A stretch of DNA of 23,918 nucleotides from JBAXPW01 sp037132015 (GCA_037132015.1 JBAXPW010000019.1:1-23918); one strand, 5' to 3'; positions 14,751-23,606 are shown, counted from the stretch's first letter. Notes: generated from the sequence alone by a model not told the origin. Program-made: numbers and translations.

Positions 14751-16265
14751 CTATTTTTGAGTAGGATGTAACACAAACACGATTGCCACGGGAGCATTGG
14801 GATTATTTTGAAAATACACTGGACAACCACTGTTTGAATTACTTTTTATGTATTCAAGAAAACTAATATTAAAATTCTTCTCAAGTTCTGCTCGATATTC
14901 TGGTAGTATTTTATTTTTTTCTGTCCATATCTTCTTTTCCTGAATTGCATAAACATACGAATATGTCATCACTACATAATCAGCCTTTGGCAATAAACTC
15001 ATAAAAATTTTTTCACCATTTACTACGGGCATATATCCAAATCGAATATCAGATCGCTCCTCAACAAGCTGAAAAAATGGATCAGGAGTAATTTGCCAAA
15101 GAAGAACATTGGCATCTTTTTTTGGAATACATTTTGATATTCCTTTATAGTAATCAGAATATGTTACTCCGTTGATATTTTTTATCAAAGTCATACTTTG
15201 AACCAAATTAAGCATCATATAAGCACTCAGGAATATATATCCAACCTTCCTCATCGATACGTGTTCATAAATGATAGCTCCGGCAAGAAGTAACATAGCT
15301 ATTGATATGAAAAAGATATAAAAATAAGACGCACGCCACATAGTCATAAAGAAGACTATCCAAAAAAATATCAAAAAGAAACGACTATATTTTGTCTTTC
15401 CAAACCATAACCCCACAATGCCAACAAGACACATAGCGAGAAAATTTATCCATGTATAAAGTGTATTATCTGAAAAAAGAATACGGATTGGTAACATGCC
15501 CAGAAAAGAAAATATGCTTGATAAATAAAATCTTCCCGTATCAGAAGCTGTAATTTTTTCTCCAATAAATATCAAATAAATTACCCAAACAATCAATCCA
15601 ATAGTAGGAAAAGTCAAGTATTTAATTACTTTGAAATATTTTTCTTTCCAAGAGCTTTGAGTTATTAAAATTGACAATCCTATTGTTACAGTAGAAAATA
15701 TTCCTAAAAATGTATGAGTAAAAAATGACAATATGAGTCCTACATTAGTTCCTATAATTCTCAATTTACTATTTGGAAATGTATGATAAGCGATAAACGA
15801 ACTCAAAATAAAGAACACAACAACAATATCAACCCGTCCAAAATGAGATGCCTTTAATATAAAGTAGTCAGTTGCATAAACAGCAGAAACGAAAAGACTC
15901 AATCTCTCATTCTTTGTAATTCGTTTGAATAATAGGTAAAACATGATCAAACTCAGAACACCAAAAAAAAGAGAAAATACTCGTATCGTAACAATTGTGT
16001 ATGGAAATAATCTAAAAGCATAAGCTAAGATAATAAAATATACATGACCATACATCCTATACTGTATTGGGTCAATTATAGAAAATTGTTTATCAAATGT
16101 CTTAGATCCTATATCTGAGAATCCTGTTAGTACATATGCCGTATTAGATAATATCGTTTCATCCATAAACACAGGAGGTTCAATTGTAAACGTAGGAATC
16201 TGAAGCAGAATAAATATCACAACTATACCTAACAAAATACCATACCTTTTAACTGTATTTTCCAT
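14751..16265 (-). CDS. GT39-like membrane glycosyltransferase (ArnT/PMT superfamily)
   Basis: 504 residues with about ten to eleven membrane helices. The first outside loop has PPVFMDETILSN with D35-E36, where GT-C enzymes of the ArnT/PMT family carry their catalytic acidic pair. The last 120 residues form a soluble outside domain. Such enzymes take a sugar from a polyprenyl-phosphate donor and add it to a lipid, glycan or protein on the outer face. The lipid donor could be made by the synthase at 11451. The acceptor is unknown. No Shine-Dalgarno with normal spacing is present: an AGAGG lies only 1 nt from the ATG. Confidence 0.83.
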   Translation of the reverse strand: MENTVKRYGILLGIVVIFILLQIPTFTIEPPVFMDETILSNTAYVLTGFSDIGSKTFDKQFSIIDPIQYRMYGHVYFIILAYAFRLFPYTIVTIRVFSLFFGVLSLIMFYLLFKRITKNERLSLFVSAVYATDYFILKASHFGRVDIVVVFFILSSFIAYHTFPNSKLRIIGTNVGLILSFFTHTFLGIFSTVTIGLSILITQSSWKEKYFKVIKYLTFPTIGLIVWVIYLIFIGEKITASDTGRFYLSSIFSFLGMLPIRILFSDNTLYTWINFLAMCLVGIVGLWFGKTKYSRFFLIFFWIVFFMTMWRASYFYIFFISIAMLLLAGAIIYEHVSMRKVGYIFLSAYMMLNLVQSMTLIKNINGVTYSDYYKGISKCIPKKDANVLLWQITPDPFFQLVEERSDIRFGYMPVVNGEKIFMSLLPKADYVVMTYSYVYAIQEKKIWTEKNKILPEYRAELEKNFNISFLEYIKSNSNSGCPVYFQNNPNAPVAIVFVLHPTQK

Positions 16266-16499
16266 GCCTCTATTATTTGATATTTATAATCACGAGTATA
16301 CGACTAATAGTATCACACCCGTCAAAAAGACTTCACACCTCTTAACAAAACAATTCTGAAATATTGCAAGAATCATTCGGAAATCACTTGATTCTTGTTC
16401 AATGGTAGTCTCACTCTAAAAGATATCCTACATTTTATATTTTTCTATACTTGGGCTTAGAATTCAGTTATAAAAATTTTGAATTGCTTCAATATAGAA
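16266..16499. other. Longest gene-free stretch (234 bp)
   Basis: It lies between the end of the FkbM gene and the start of the GT39-like gene, both on the minus strand. Besides the candidate promoter above it holds a 9-bp inverted repeat: CAAGAATCA at 16367-16375 and TGATTCTTG at 16389-16397, with a 13-nt loop. This could form a hairpin behind the FkbM gene. The following minus-strand sequence (CAATATTTC) is a poor T-run, so a terminator is doubtful. I see no RNA gene or open reading frame of interest. Confidence 0.6.
16295..16325 (-). promoter_or_regulatory. Possible promoter of the GT39-like gene
   Basis: Minus-strand TTGACG (16320-16325), a 19-bp spacer and TATACT (16295-16300). It would give a leader of about 22 nt. 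The word ATACTATTAGT, also seen at 6320 and 6957, lies inside the spacer (16303-16313). Confidence 0.4.
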
Positions 16500-17345
16500 T
16501 TACAATGTTTTTCGTGTAAAAAACAAATCATCATAATCACTATGTGCTAAATCATAGAGCACTAATTTATTTTTCCAGAATGCATATGTCTTATATCCTA
16601 ATGAATGCATAAATTGAATGACAGGCATCTGAACTTCTTTATGCACTTCAACTAATAGCTCCAAATCAAGCATTGTTGATAATATTCTTTTTGCACCATG
16701 CAATACTTGCAATTCATGATAATCAACATCTATTTTTATAAAATCAACTTTTTTTAGCTTTTCTTGCAAGCAAAATGTATCAAGAGAAATAGTTTGCACC
16801 TTTATTTTATTTTTTTTGCTCGCTTTATAACTAGAATATTCTTCCAAACTCATAAATTCGCCCTCGTTCATTTCCAACATCTCCAATGTATTATCTTGAT
16901 CGTGTACTGCTTTTTCTATAATTTTAATATTTTTAACATTGTTGATAACATATTGCTTTTTTAAACGCTTTACATATTCAGGTATGGGTTCAAAAGCATA
17001 TACCTTACCTGTTGTAGATACTATTTGTTGAGCAATCATCGAATACCATCCATCTACATAAGCACCTATATCAAAAAAAACACCACATGGATTAAGTCTT
17101 GATCGGATAAACTCGGATTCAGTAATACCAAAATCACCTAAATAAAGAACGCCCAGAGATTTCGCCTCGAGATATGATAATTCAAGTTTAATATTTGAGG
17201 TAGTTTCAAATACAGCAAGCCCTTTATATTTAAATAATAATGCATACATTTTCCCAATTCTGCTATAGGCAATAAATGATATTATCCTTGGTGGAATCAA
17301 TGAATATATAATGCGATTAAAAAATTGAAAAATATATAACATCAT
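16500..17345 (-). CDS. FkbM-family methyltransferase
   Basis: 281 residues. An N-terminal hydrophobic stretch is followed by the SAM-binding motif FFDIGAYVDG (90-99; relatives usually read DIGANxG), then YAFEP (116-120) and IKIDVDYHE (203-211), the standard FkbM signatures. FkbM proteins O-methylate sugars or polyketides. In this setting a sugar of the exported glycan is the likely target, as inference. Two adjacent ATG codons open the gene and I report the first. The gene is AT-richer than the central genes of the window, as are the two genes that follow on the other strand. It is divergent from the epimerase gene. Confidence 0.88.
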   Translation of the reverse strand: MMLYIFQFFNRIIYSLIPPRIISFIAYSRIGKMYALLFKYKGLAVFETTSNIKLELSYLEAKSLGVLYLGDFGITESEFIRSRLNPCGVFFDIGAYVDGWYSMIAQQIVSTTGKVYAFEPIPEYVKRLKKQYVINNVKNIKIIEKAVHDQDNTLEMLEMNEGEFMSLEEYSSYKASKKNKIKVQTISLDTFCLQEKLKKVDFIKIDVDYHELQVLHGAKRILSTMLDLELLVEVHKEVQMPVIQFMHSLGYKTYAFWKNKLVLYDLAHSDYDDLFFTRKTL

Positions 17346-17445
17346 AAATTAATATAAAATTAAAATACTAAGTAGTTAAAAACATTTTTGAGTATTATGA
17401 TATGATTATAAACAATTATTATTCAATTACTATTCAAATTACCAC

Positions 17446-18498
17446 ATGCGTTACGCCCTTATAACTGGCTCTGGTGGACTAATCGGATCTGAGGCTGTTA
17501 GTTTTCTTGCATCTAAAGATTATACAATTATTGGCATCGATAATAACATGCGAGCAACATACTTTGGAAAAGAAGCTAGCACTTCATGGAATATCGAACG
17601 ATTACAAGAACGTTATAAAAAACAATATCTACACTATAATGTTGATATACGTAAAGAGAAAGCGATATACGAAATATTTCAAAAGTATAGTTTTGAAATA
17701 ATTATACATACTGCAGGACAACCAAGTCATGACTGGTCTGCCACCAACCCAATTACTGATTTTGCTGTCAATGCAAATGGCACTTTAATTATGCTTGAAG
17801 GTCTACGGAAATATTCTCCTAATGCATCTTTCATATTTACATCAACAAACAAAGTATACGGTGATTTGGTCAATTATTTACCATATATTGAACTTGAAAA
17901 GCGCTATGAACTTCCACAAGAACATATATATTATGATGGATTACCAGAATCAATTAGTATAGATCAGTCTTTACATACTGTTTTTGGGGTATCAAAAATT
18001 GCTGCTGATGTTATGGTTCAAGAATATGGGAGATTTTTTGGTCTAAATACCTCCGTCTTTAGATCTGGATGTTTGACTGGCCACAATCATAGCTCAAGTC
18101 AAGCACATGGATTTTTAGCATATCTTGTTAAATGTGTAATGACAGAAAAGACGTATACTATAAACGGATATAAAGGAAAACAGGTGCGAGACAACCTACA
18201 TGCATATGATTTAGTAAACATGTTTTGGTCTTTTCACGAAAATCCTAAAAAGGGTGCTGTATACAATGTTGGTGGAAGTAGATATTCAAATATATCAATC
18301 CTAGAAGCAATTAGTAAAATAGAAGAATTATCACAAAAAAAGGGTCTTATTTCATATATTGAAAAACCTCGAGTTGGCGATCATCAATGGTATATATCAT
18401 CAATAAATAAATTCCAAAGTGATTATCCAGAATGGAAATACACGTATGATATTGATAGAATACTCGAAGACATCTACAAACATGGACACTTTAAATAA
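17446..18498 (+). CDS. NAD-dependent epimerase, CDP-paratose 2-epimerase-like
   Basis: 350 residues. The Rossmann motif is GSGGLIG (8-14). IDNNMRATYFGKEAST, HTAGQPSHDWSA, FTSTNKVYGD and GYKGKQVRDN match the CDP-paratose/tyvelose epimerase subfamily closely. The catalytic YxxxK appears as F180-GVS-K184, so the general-acid tyrosine is replaced by phenylalanine. My recollection is that related environmental sequences also carry FGxSK, whereas Salmonella Tyv has YGCSK. The enzyme probably makes a nucleotide-linked deoxysugar or an unusual hexose for the surface glycan, but the exact product is open. No genes for CDP-sugar formation are in the window. The start of the next gene overlaps its end by 17 nt. 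Confidence 0.87.
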   Translation: MRYALITGSGGLIGSEAVSFLASKDYTIIGIDNNMRATYFGKEASTSWNIERLQERYKKQYLHYNVDIRKEKAIYEIFQKYSFEIIIHTAGQPSHDWSATNPITDFAVNANGTLIMLEGLRKYSPNASFIFTSTNKVYGDLVNYLPYIELEKRYELPQEHIYYDGLPESISIDQSLHTVFGVSKIAADVMVQEYGRFFGLNTSVFRSGCLTGHNHSSSQAHGFLAYLVKCVMTEKTYTINGYKGKQVRDNLHAYDLVNMFWSFHENPKKGAVYNVGGSRYSNISILEAISKIEELSQKKGLISYIEKPRVGDHQWYISSINKFQSDYPEWKYTYDIDRILEDIYKHGHFK

Positions 18499-19630
18499 GC
18501 ATATTGTAATATCAACTCACTATTTAGTATATGGAGCTTCTCAAGCATTATTAGACTATCTCAATAATAAGAAAATTTATATCATTACATATGTTCAACA
18601 TCCATTATTCATAAATGGAAATTCATCAACTGTTACATCATATGTAAAAGGAGTCAAAACTTCATCAAAAAAATGGTTTTATTTTAGTAATTTATCAATT
18701 CTAAAATTTGCTTTAGAAATAATGAGCAATATAATAACTGGTTTGTTTATGAAAAAAAGTAACGTATTTTTTGGATTTGATAGTCTAAACGCATTTTCAG
18801 GAATTATTTTAAGGTTTCTTAAAAAAACAAACTTTGTTGTGTATTACACGATAGATTATGTACCCGAACGCTTTTCAAATTCCTTACTAAATAATATTTA
18901 TCATCTATTTGATAAATTTTGTATTACATATGCTGATGAAGTTTGGAATGTATCTCCACGTATATCAGAGGGACGGGAACAAAAACGAGGACTAAAACTC
19001 ACAAAATATCCCAATCAACGAACTGTGCCAATTGGCATATGGTTTGATAAAATCAAACGTTTACCCTTTGAAAAAATATCCCCTCATAAATTATTTTTTA
19101 TAGGGAATATTCAAGAGGGAAGTGGTCTTCAATATGTAATAAAGGCTATTCCTGATATATTAAAAGAGATTCCAGATTTCTTTTTTTTAATAGTTGGTGG
19201 AGGAGACTACCTACCTAATATACAAAAATTAGTCAAAGAGCTACGATTAGCAAAATACATAAAGTTCACTGGATGGATTATAGATAGAAATAGACTTGAC
19301 ACCATTATGGCTGATAGCGCATTAGCTGTAGCTTTGTATGATAAACAAAGTAACAACTACACATATTATGCAGATCCAACAAAACCAAAAGATTATCTAT
19401 CAGCTGGACTGCCAATTATTATGAATGATTTACCTCATTACGCGTATGATCTCGAGAAAAATAAATGTGCTATTATCATCGAATCAGATCCTGTACAAAT
19501 CAGTAACGCAATAATAAAACTACTAAGCAACTCAATCTTATTACAAAAATATAGAAAAAATGCGCTTAATTATATAAAAAAATATGACTGGAATATAATA
19601 TTTGATAAGGAAGTATCAAGAATATTGTAA
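18482..19630 (+). CDS. Family 4 glycosyltransferase
   Basis: 382 residues from the ATG at 18482. The longer frame to 18419 lies deep inside the epimerase gene and adds nothing recognisable. The N-terminal half has ISTHYLVYGASQALLDYL. The C-terminal half is a GT-B donor domain with KLFFIGNIQEGSGL, FLIVGGGDYLPN, and PTKPKDYLSAGLPII (from residue 299), which corresponds to the PxKxxEYLAAG motif of GT4 enzymes. It overlaps the epimerase by 17 nt, which points to one transcript. GC content in a sampled stretch (18661-18840) is only about 22 percent. Donor and acceptor sugars are unknown. Confidence 0.87.
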   Translation: MDTLNKHIVISTHYLVYGASQALLDYLNNKKIYIITYVQHPLFINGNSSTVTSYVKGVKTSSKKWFYFSNLSILKFALEIMSNIITGLFMKKSNVFFGFDSLNAFSGIILRFLKKTNFVVYYTIDYVPERFSNSLLNNIYHLFDKFCITYADEVWNVSPRISEGREQKRGLKLTKYPNQRTVPIGIWFDKIKRLPFEKISPHKLFFIGNIQEGSGLQYVIKAIPDILKEIPDFFFLIVGGGDYLPNIQKLVKELRLAKYIKFTGWIIDRNRLDTIMADSALAVALYDKQSNNYTYYADPTKPKDYLSAGLPIIMNDLPHYAYDLEKNKCAIIIESDPVQISNAIIKLLSNSILLQKYRKNALNYIKKYDWNIIFDKEVSRIL

Positions 19631-19658
19631 ATTCTAAAAATAATTTCATCGTCAATAT

Positions 19659-20486
19659 ATGAAAAATAAGTCTCTCATTTCACTCATCATCACTACACGA
19701 AATAGTGAGGTGTTTTTGACTGATTGTCTCAAATCAGTCGCATCCCAAACCTATCCTCAATCGTCAATTGAAATAATAGTAGTTGACAATAACTCAACTG
19801 ACAGAACACGTGAAATCGCTCATACCTTTACATCAATGGTTTATAAATATGGATCTGAACGATCTGAACAACGAAATTACGGCATAGAAAAAAGCCATGG
19901 TAAATATATTTTGTACCTTGATTCAGACATGATACTTTCTCCCAATGTCATAAAAGAAAGTGTTGAATATTTAAATCGCAATCCCGATTGTTACGGTCTG
20001 TATATTCCAGAAATAATAAAGGGAAATGGATTTTGGTGTGATGTAAGAAAGTTTGAACGTTCCTTTTACAATGCGACCGTGATTGATGCGGTACGAATAG
20101 TAAGGAAATCTTGCATACATGCTATTGGAATGTTTGATACTTTAATGACGGGGCCTGAAGACTGGGACTTTGATAAGCGTGTGCGAAATAGTGGAAAAAC
20201 AGCGCTTATTTCTTCACCCATATTTCACAATGAATCGCATTTTCAATTTTTTACATATATTCGTAAAAAAATATATTATGCAGGATCTTTTGAAACATAT
20301 ATTAAAAAGTGGGGAAAAAATGATCCTGATATTCAAAAACAATTTGGATTTTGGTATAGATATATAGGAGTATTTATAGAGAATGGAAAATGGGAAAAAC
20401 TCATAAAACACCCAATTTTGACAATTGGAATGTATACTCTTCGATTATGTGTCGGGATTACATATATATGCGTCTCTAAAAAATAG
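19659..20486 (+). CDS. Family 2 glycosyltransferase
   Basis: 275 residues. GT-A features: LISLIITTRN start, VVDNNSTDRT (41-50), metal-binding DSD (88-90, YLDSDM) and the acid pair E167-D168 (TGPEDWDFDKR). The C-terminus has a hydrophobic stretch (about 250-270) that may contact the membrane. It lies 28 nt behind the GT4 gene on the same strand and probably shares its transcript. The role would be addition of one sugar to a lipid-linked glycan on the cytoplasmic side. Confidence 0.88.
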   Translation: MKNKSLISLIITTRNSEVFLTDCLKSVASQTYPQSSIEIIVVDNNSTDRTREIAHTFTSMVYKYGSERSEQRNYGIEKSHGKYILYLDSDMILSPNVIKESVEYLNRNPDCYGLYIPEIIKGNGFWCDVRKFERSFYNATVIDAVRIVRKSCIHAIGMFDTLMTGPEDWDFDKRVRNSGKTALISSPIFHNESHFQFFTYIRKKIYYAGSFETYIKKWGKNDPDIQKQFGFWYRYIGVFIENGKWEKLIKHPILTIGMYTLRLCVGITYICVSKK

Positions 20487-20534
20487 ATACTTCTGTATAT
20501 TAAACATGTTCTCGTCATAAATTATTATTCCTCT

Positions 20535-20564
20535 TTGCATTTTCATCAATGATATGTATACAAT
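20535..20564 (+). promoter_or_regulatory. Promoter of alpha-glucan phosphorylase
   Basis: TTGCAT (20535-20540), an 18-bp spacer and TACAAT (20559-20564), then 6 nt to the ATG at 20571. A leaderless mRNA is predicted. Confidence 0.6.
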
Positions 20565-20570
20565 AAAAGT

Positions 20571-22286
20571 ATGATTGAGAAAAAATCACCAGTAAAAGTC
20601 GCGTATTTCTCCATGGAGTTTATGCTTCGTACACACATCCCAACATATGCAGGAGGACTTGGTATGCTTGCAGGAGACTTACTCCGTTCGTGTGCTGATA
20701 TGAATGTTCCTGCGGTTGGAATAACACTCGTATATGCTGGATCAACATTTAATCAGGTTTTTTTACCTGATGGCACTCAATCGTATCAAGAAATCGATTA
20801 CAGAAAAAATGACCAATTTGTCAAAATGCCCCATGAAATTAAAATAATTATTGATGGGCAAGATGTGATTGTAGATTGTTGGAGATATGACATTGTAGGA
20901 TATAATGAATTTGTCGTTCCCGTATTTTTACTCGACACGAATCATCATGAAAATGAACCATGGATGAGACACATCACTGAAAATCTTTACGGAGGAGGCG
21001 ATTATGCACGAATATGTCAAGAACTTGTTCTTGGTGTTGGAGGTATAAAAATGTTACGTGAAATGGGATACGAAGATGTTGAACAATATCATATGAATGA
21101 AGGACATGCTGCGTTTGTCCCTCTCGCACTTTTACCTGAAAATGACTATAAAGATGAAGAAGTTAAGAAAAAGTGTGTTTTTACGACACACACCCCAATT
21201 CCTGAAGGTCATGATATATTTCCTTATGAAATGGCATATAAATATTGTGGAGTTTATTTTCCATGGCATATAAAACAATTAGCAGGAGAAGACAGTCTGA
21301 GCATGACACGACTTGCACTGAGTATGAGTCATTTTAGTTTTGGAGTTTCTCAAAAACATGGAGAATTATCACGCGAGATGTTTCCTGATTTTAAGATAGG
21401 CGCAATCACAAATGGTGTTCATGCACGCACATGGATATCCTCAACTTCACAAGATTTGTATAATGAATTTATCCCGGGATGGATCGAAAATCCCGACCTT
21501 CTGAAAGAAGCTCCTGAAAAACTTCCCGATGATAAATTATGGGAAACACATCAACAAAATAAAGGAATTCTCGTTGATTTTGTGAATAAACATCTTACCT
21601 CTATTACGACAGAAGAAGAAAAATTACATCCTGATAAAGATCAAATGTTTGATACCGATACTTTAACTATTGCACTTGCTCGAAGACCTGTAGGATATAA
21701 ACGGCCTCTGCTCATCTATCGAGATCTTATTCGTCTCATTCGTATTGGAGCAGGACGTCTTCAGATCATACAAGCAGGCAAATCACATCCCGCAGATACG
21801 AATAGTCAACAACTCGTAAGCGAAATACTAAAATATTCAAAAAAATTAAAAGGCATTCTTAGAATTGTGTATCTTGAAAATTATTCTCCAAAAATTGCAC
21901 GAATGCTTGTTTCTGGTTGTGATGTTTGGCTCAATACACCAAAGCGTCATCTTGAAGCATCGGGTACGAGTGGTATGAAAGCAGTGATGAATGGCGTTTT
22001 GAATTTTTCTGTTCTTGATGGTTGGTGGATAGAAGGGTATCATATGCGACCTGATGCAGGATTTTCCATAGGTCCTGAACCAGCAGAGCTTCACCCTCAA
22101 AATGATGATAATAAAGATGGAGAAGACATGTATTCAAAGTTGGAAGACGTAATTATTCCGATGTATTACAATAACAGGAAAGAATGGGTACGAAGAATGA
22201 AACAATCTATCACGCTCGGCGCATATTTTAATACAAATCGATGTATTAGAGAATATGAAAAAATTGCATGGAAACAAACAACTTAA
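20571..22286 (+). CDS. glgP: Alpha-glucan phosphorylase (GT35), short form
   Basis: 571 residues. It cleaves alpha-1,4-glucans with phosphate to give glucose 1-phosphate, using pyridoxal phosphate. The start VKVAYFSMEFMLRTHIPTYAGGLGMLAGD matches the beginning of the GT35 core in the archaeal/bacterial subfamily (TIGR02094). LYGGGDYARICQELVLGVGG, HMNEGHAAF, FTTHTPIPEGHD and ITNGVHARTW follow. The cofactor lysine is K470 in EASGTSGMKAVMNG. Relatives often have an N-terminal DUF3417 domain of 100 or more residues, which is missing here. No frameshift remnant is seen upstream: only 84 nt separate it from the previous gene and a promoter is present, so the short form looks genuine. Confidence 0.93.
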   Translation: MIEKKSPVKVAYFSMEFMLRTHIPTYAGGLGMLAGDLLRSCADMNVPAVGITLVYAGSTFNQVFLPDGTQSYQEIDYRKNDQFVKMPHEIKIIIDGQDVIVDCWRYDIVGYNEFVVPVFLLDTNHHENEPWMRHITENLYGGGDYARICQELVLGVGGIKMLREMGYEDVEQYHMNEGHAAFVPLALLPENDYKDEEVKKKCVFTTHTPIPEGHDIFPYEMAYKYCGVYFPWHIKQLAGEDSLSMTRLALSMSHFSFGVSQKHGELSREMFPDFKIGAITNGVHARTWISSTSQDLYNEFIPGWIENPDLLKEAPEKLPDDKLWETHQQNKGILVDFVNKHLTSITTEEEKLHPDKDQMFDTDTLTIALARRPVGYKRPLLIYRDLIRLIRIGAGRLQIIQAGKSHPADTNSQQLVSEILKYSKKLKGILRIVYLENYSPKIARMLVSGCDVWLNTPKRHLEASGTSGMKAVMNGVLNFSVLDGWWIEGYHMRPDAGFSIGPEPAELHPQNDDNKDGEDMYSKLEDVIIPMYYNNRKEWVRRMKQSITLGAYFNTNRCIREYEKIAWKQTT

Positions 22287-22303
22287 TGTTTTCATCACAA
22301 CAA

Positions 22304-22333
22304 TTGTATATTCACTCCAAACTTGTATATAAT
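22304..22333 (+). promoter_or_regulatory. Promoter of the MFS transporter gene
   Basis: TTGTAT (22304-22309), an 18-bp spacer and TATAAT (22328-22333). The ATG at 22345 follows 11 nt later, giving a leader of about 5 nt. Confidence 0.65.
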
Positions 22334-22344
22334 GAACCTTCTCT

Positions 22345-23601
22345 ATGAAAAAAGAAAAAAGTATGAAATCAATTTTGCTTACCGTGTTTTTAATTGTGTT
22401 CGTCGATCTTATCGGATATGGCATTTTAATACCCGTAATTCCTTTATTACTTGGTGATGTTGCCTCGCCATATTATCTGTTATCAAAAAGTTCAAATGTT
22501 CATACAGGCTACTTTATATTAGGTTTACTCATGGCAATATATCCCTTAGGTGTTTTTTTAGCCGCACCAATTCTTGGACAACTTTCTGATAAATTTGGAC
22601 GAAAGCCAATTCTTGCGATTTCTCTTCTTGGAACCTGTATTTCATATGTTATATTTGCAATTGGTATTTATGAACGCAATATCGCATTACTTTTTATTTC
22701 ACGATTTTTTGATGGAATAACAGGTGGGAATATCGCCGTTGCTCAAGCAACAATAGCAGATATAACAGCTCCAAAAGATAGAGCAAAAAATTTTGGACTT
22801 ATTGGAGCTGCATTTGGTTTGGGCTTTATCATCGGTCCATTTATTGGAGGTAAGTTGTCAGATCCTGCAGTTTTATCATGGTTTAATGCAACAACTCCAT
22901 TTTGGTTTGCATCCATATTGAGTTTTTTGAATGTAATTTCTGTGTTACTCATATTGCCCGAAACTCATAAAGTGCATTCTTCAAAAGTTATAGATTGGGG
23001 AAAATCACTTTTTAATATCTCAAAGGCATTTTCTGCAAAAGGGTTACGGCTCTTATTTGCAACAAACTTTTTATTTCAAGCAGGATTTACTTTTTTTACA
23101 ACTTTTTTTGGAATATATTTGGTAAATAAATTCAACTTTACTCAAGGAAATATTGGAGATTTTTTTGCATTTACAGGTATTTGGATTGCCTTCACTCAAG
23201 GATTTCTCACACGAAAACTTTCAAATATATTTGATGAACAAAAGATACTACGTTTCTCGCTCATAACAACAGGTTTGGCAATCTTGATATACCTTGTTCC
23301 TTCTATATCATGGCAATTGTTATTAGTTGTTCCATTTTTTTCAATTTCAAATGGATTATCACAGGCCAATTTACAAGGGTTAATTAGTCGATCTGCGGAC
23401 CAATCCATACAAGGAGAAGTGATGGGAATTTCATCAAGTGTGATGGCTCTTGCTCAAACAATTCCACCAATTCTTTCGGGAATAATTGCATCAAATCTCA
23501 GTCCTGAAGTCTCAATTGGAGCTGCTGGAATTATCATCGTACTTTCAGGAATACTATTTTCTGTAGGATATAAAAAAAATCTTATAGCGAAACATTCCTA
23601 A
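22345..23601 (+). CDS. MFS transporter, TetA-like drug/proton antiporter
   Basis: 418 residues and about twelve membrane helices. Motif A reads GQLSDKFGRKP in the loop between helices 2 and 3. The segment ITAPKDRAKNFGLIGAAFGLGFIIGPFIGG is the TetA/DHA1 hallmark that includes motif C. DLIGYGILIPVIPL in helix 1 also fits. Such proteins export small molecules in exchange for protons; calling tetracycline the substrate would go too far. An in-frame ATG at 22363 (MKSILLTVF) could be the true start, as it precedes the first helix directly. Confidence 0.9.
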   Translation: MKKEKSMKSILLTVFLIVFVDLIGYGILIPVIPLLLGDVASPYYLLSKSSNVHTGYFILGLLMAIYPLGVFLAAPILGQLSDKFGRKPILAISLLGTCISYVIFAIGIYERNIALLFISRFFDGITGGNIAVAQATIADITAPKDRAKNFGLIGAAFGLGFIIGPFIGGKLSDPAVLSWFNATTPFWFASILSFLNVISVLLILPETHKVHSSKVIDWGKSLFNISKAFSAKGLRLLFATNFLFQAGFTFFTTFFGIYLVNKFNFTQGNIGDFFAFTGIWIAFTQGFLTRKLSNIFDEQKILRFSLITTGLAILIYLVPSISWQLLLVVPFFSISNGLSQANLQGLISRSADQSIQGEVMGISSSVMALAQTIPPILSGIIASNLSPEVSIGAAGIIIVLSGILFSVGYKKNLIAKHS

Positions 23602-23606
23602 AATAA

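Noticed and set aside
18419..18481. Longer N-terminus for the GT4 gene
   Set aside because: It would overlap the epimerase by 80 nt and the added residues show no family similarity.
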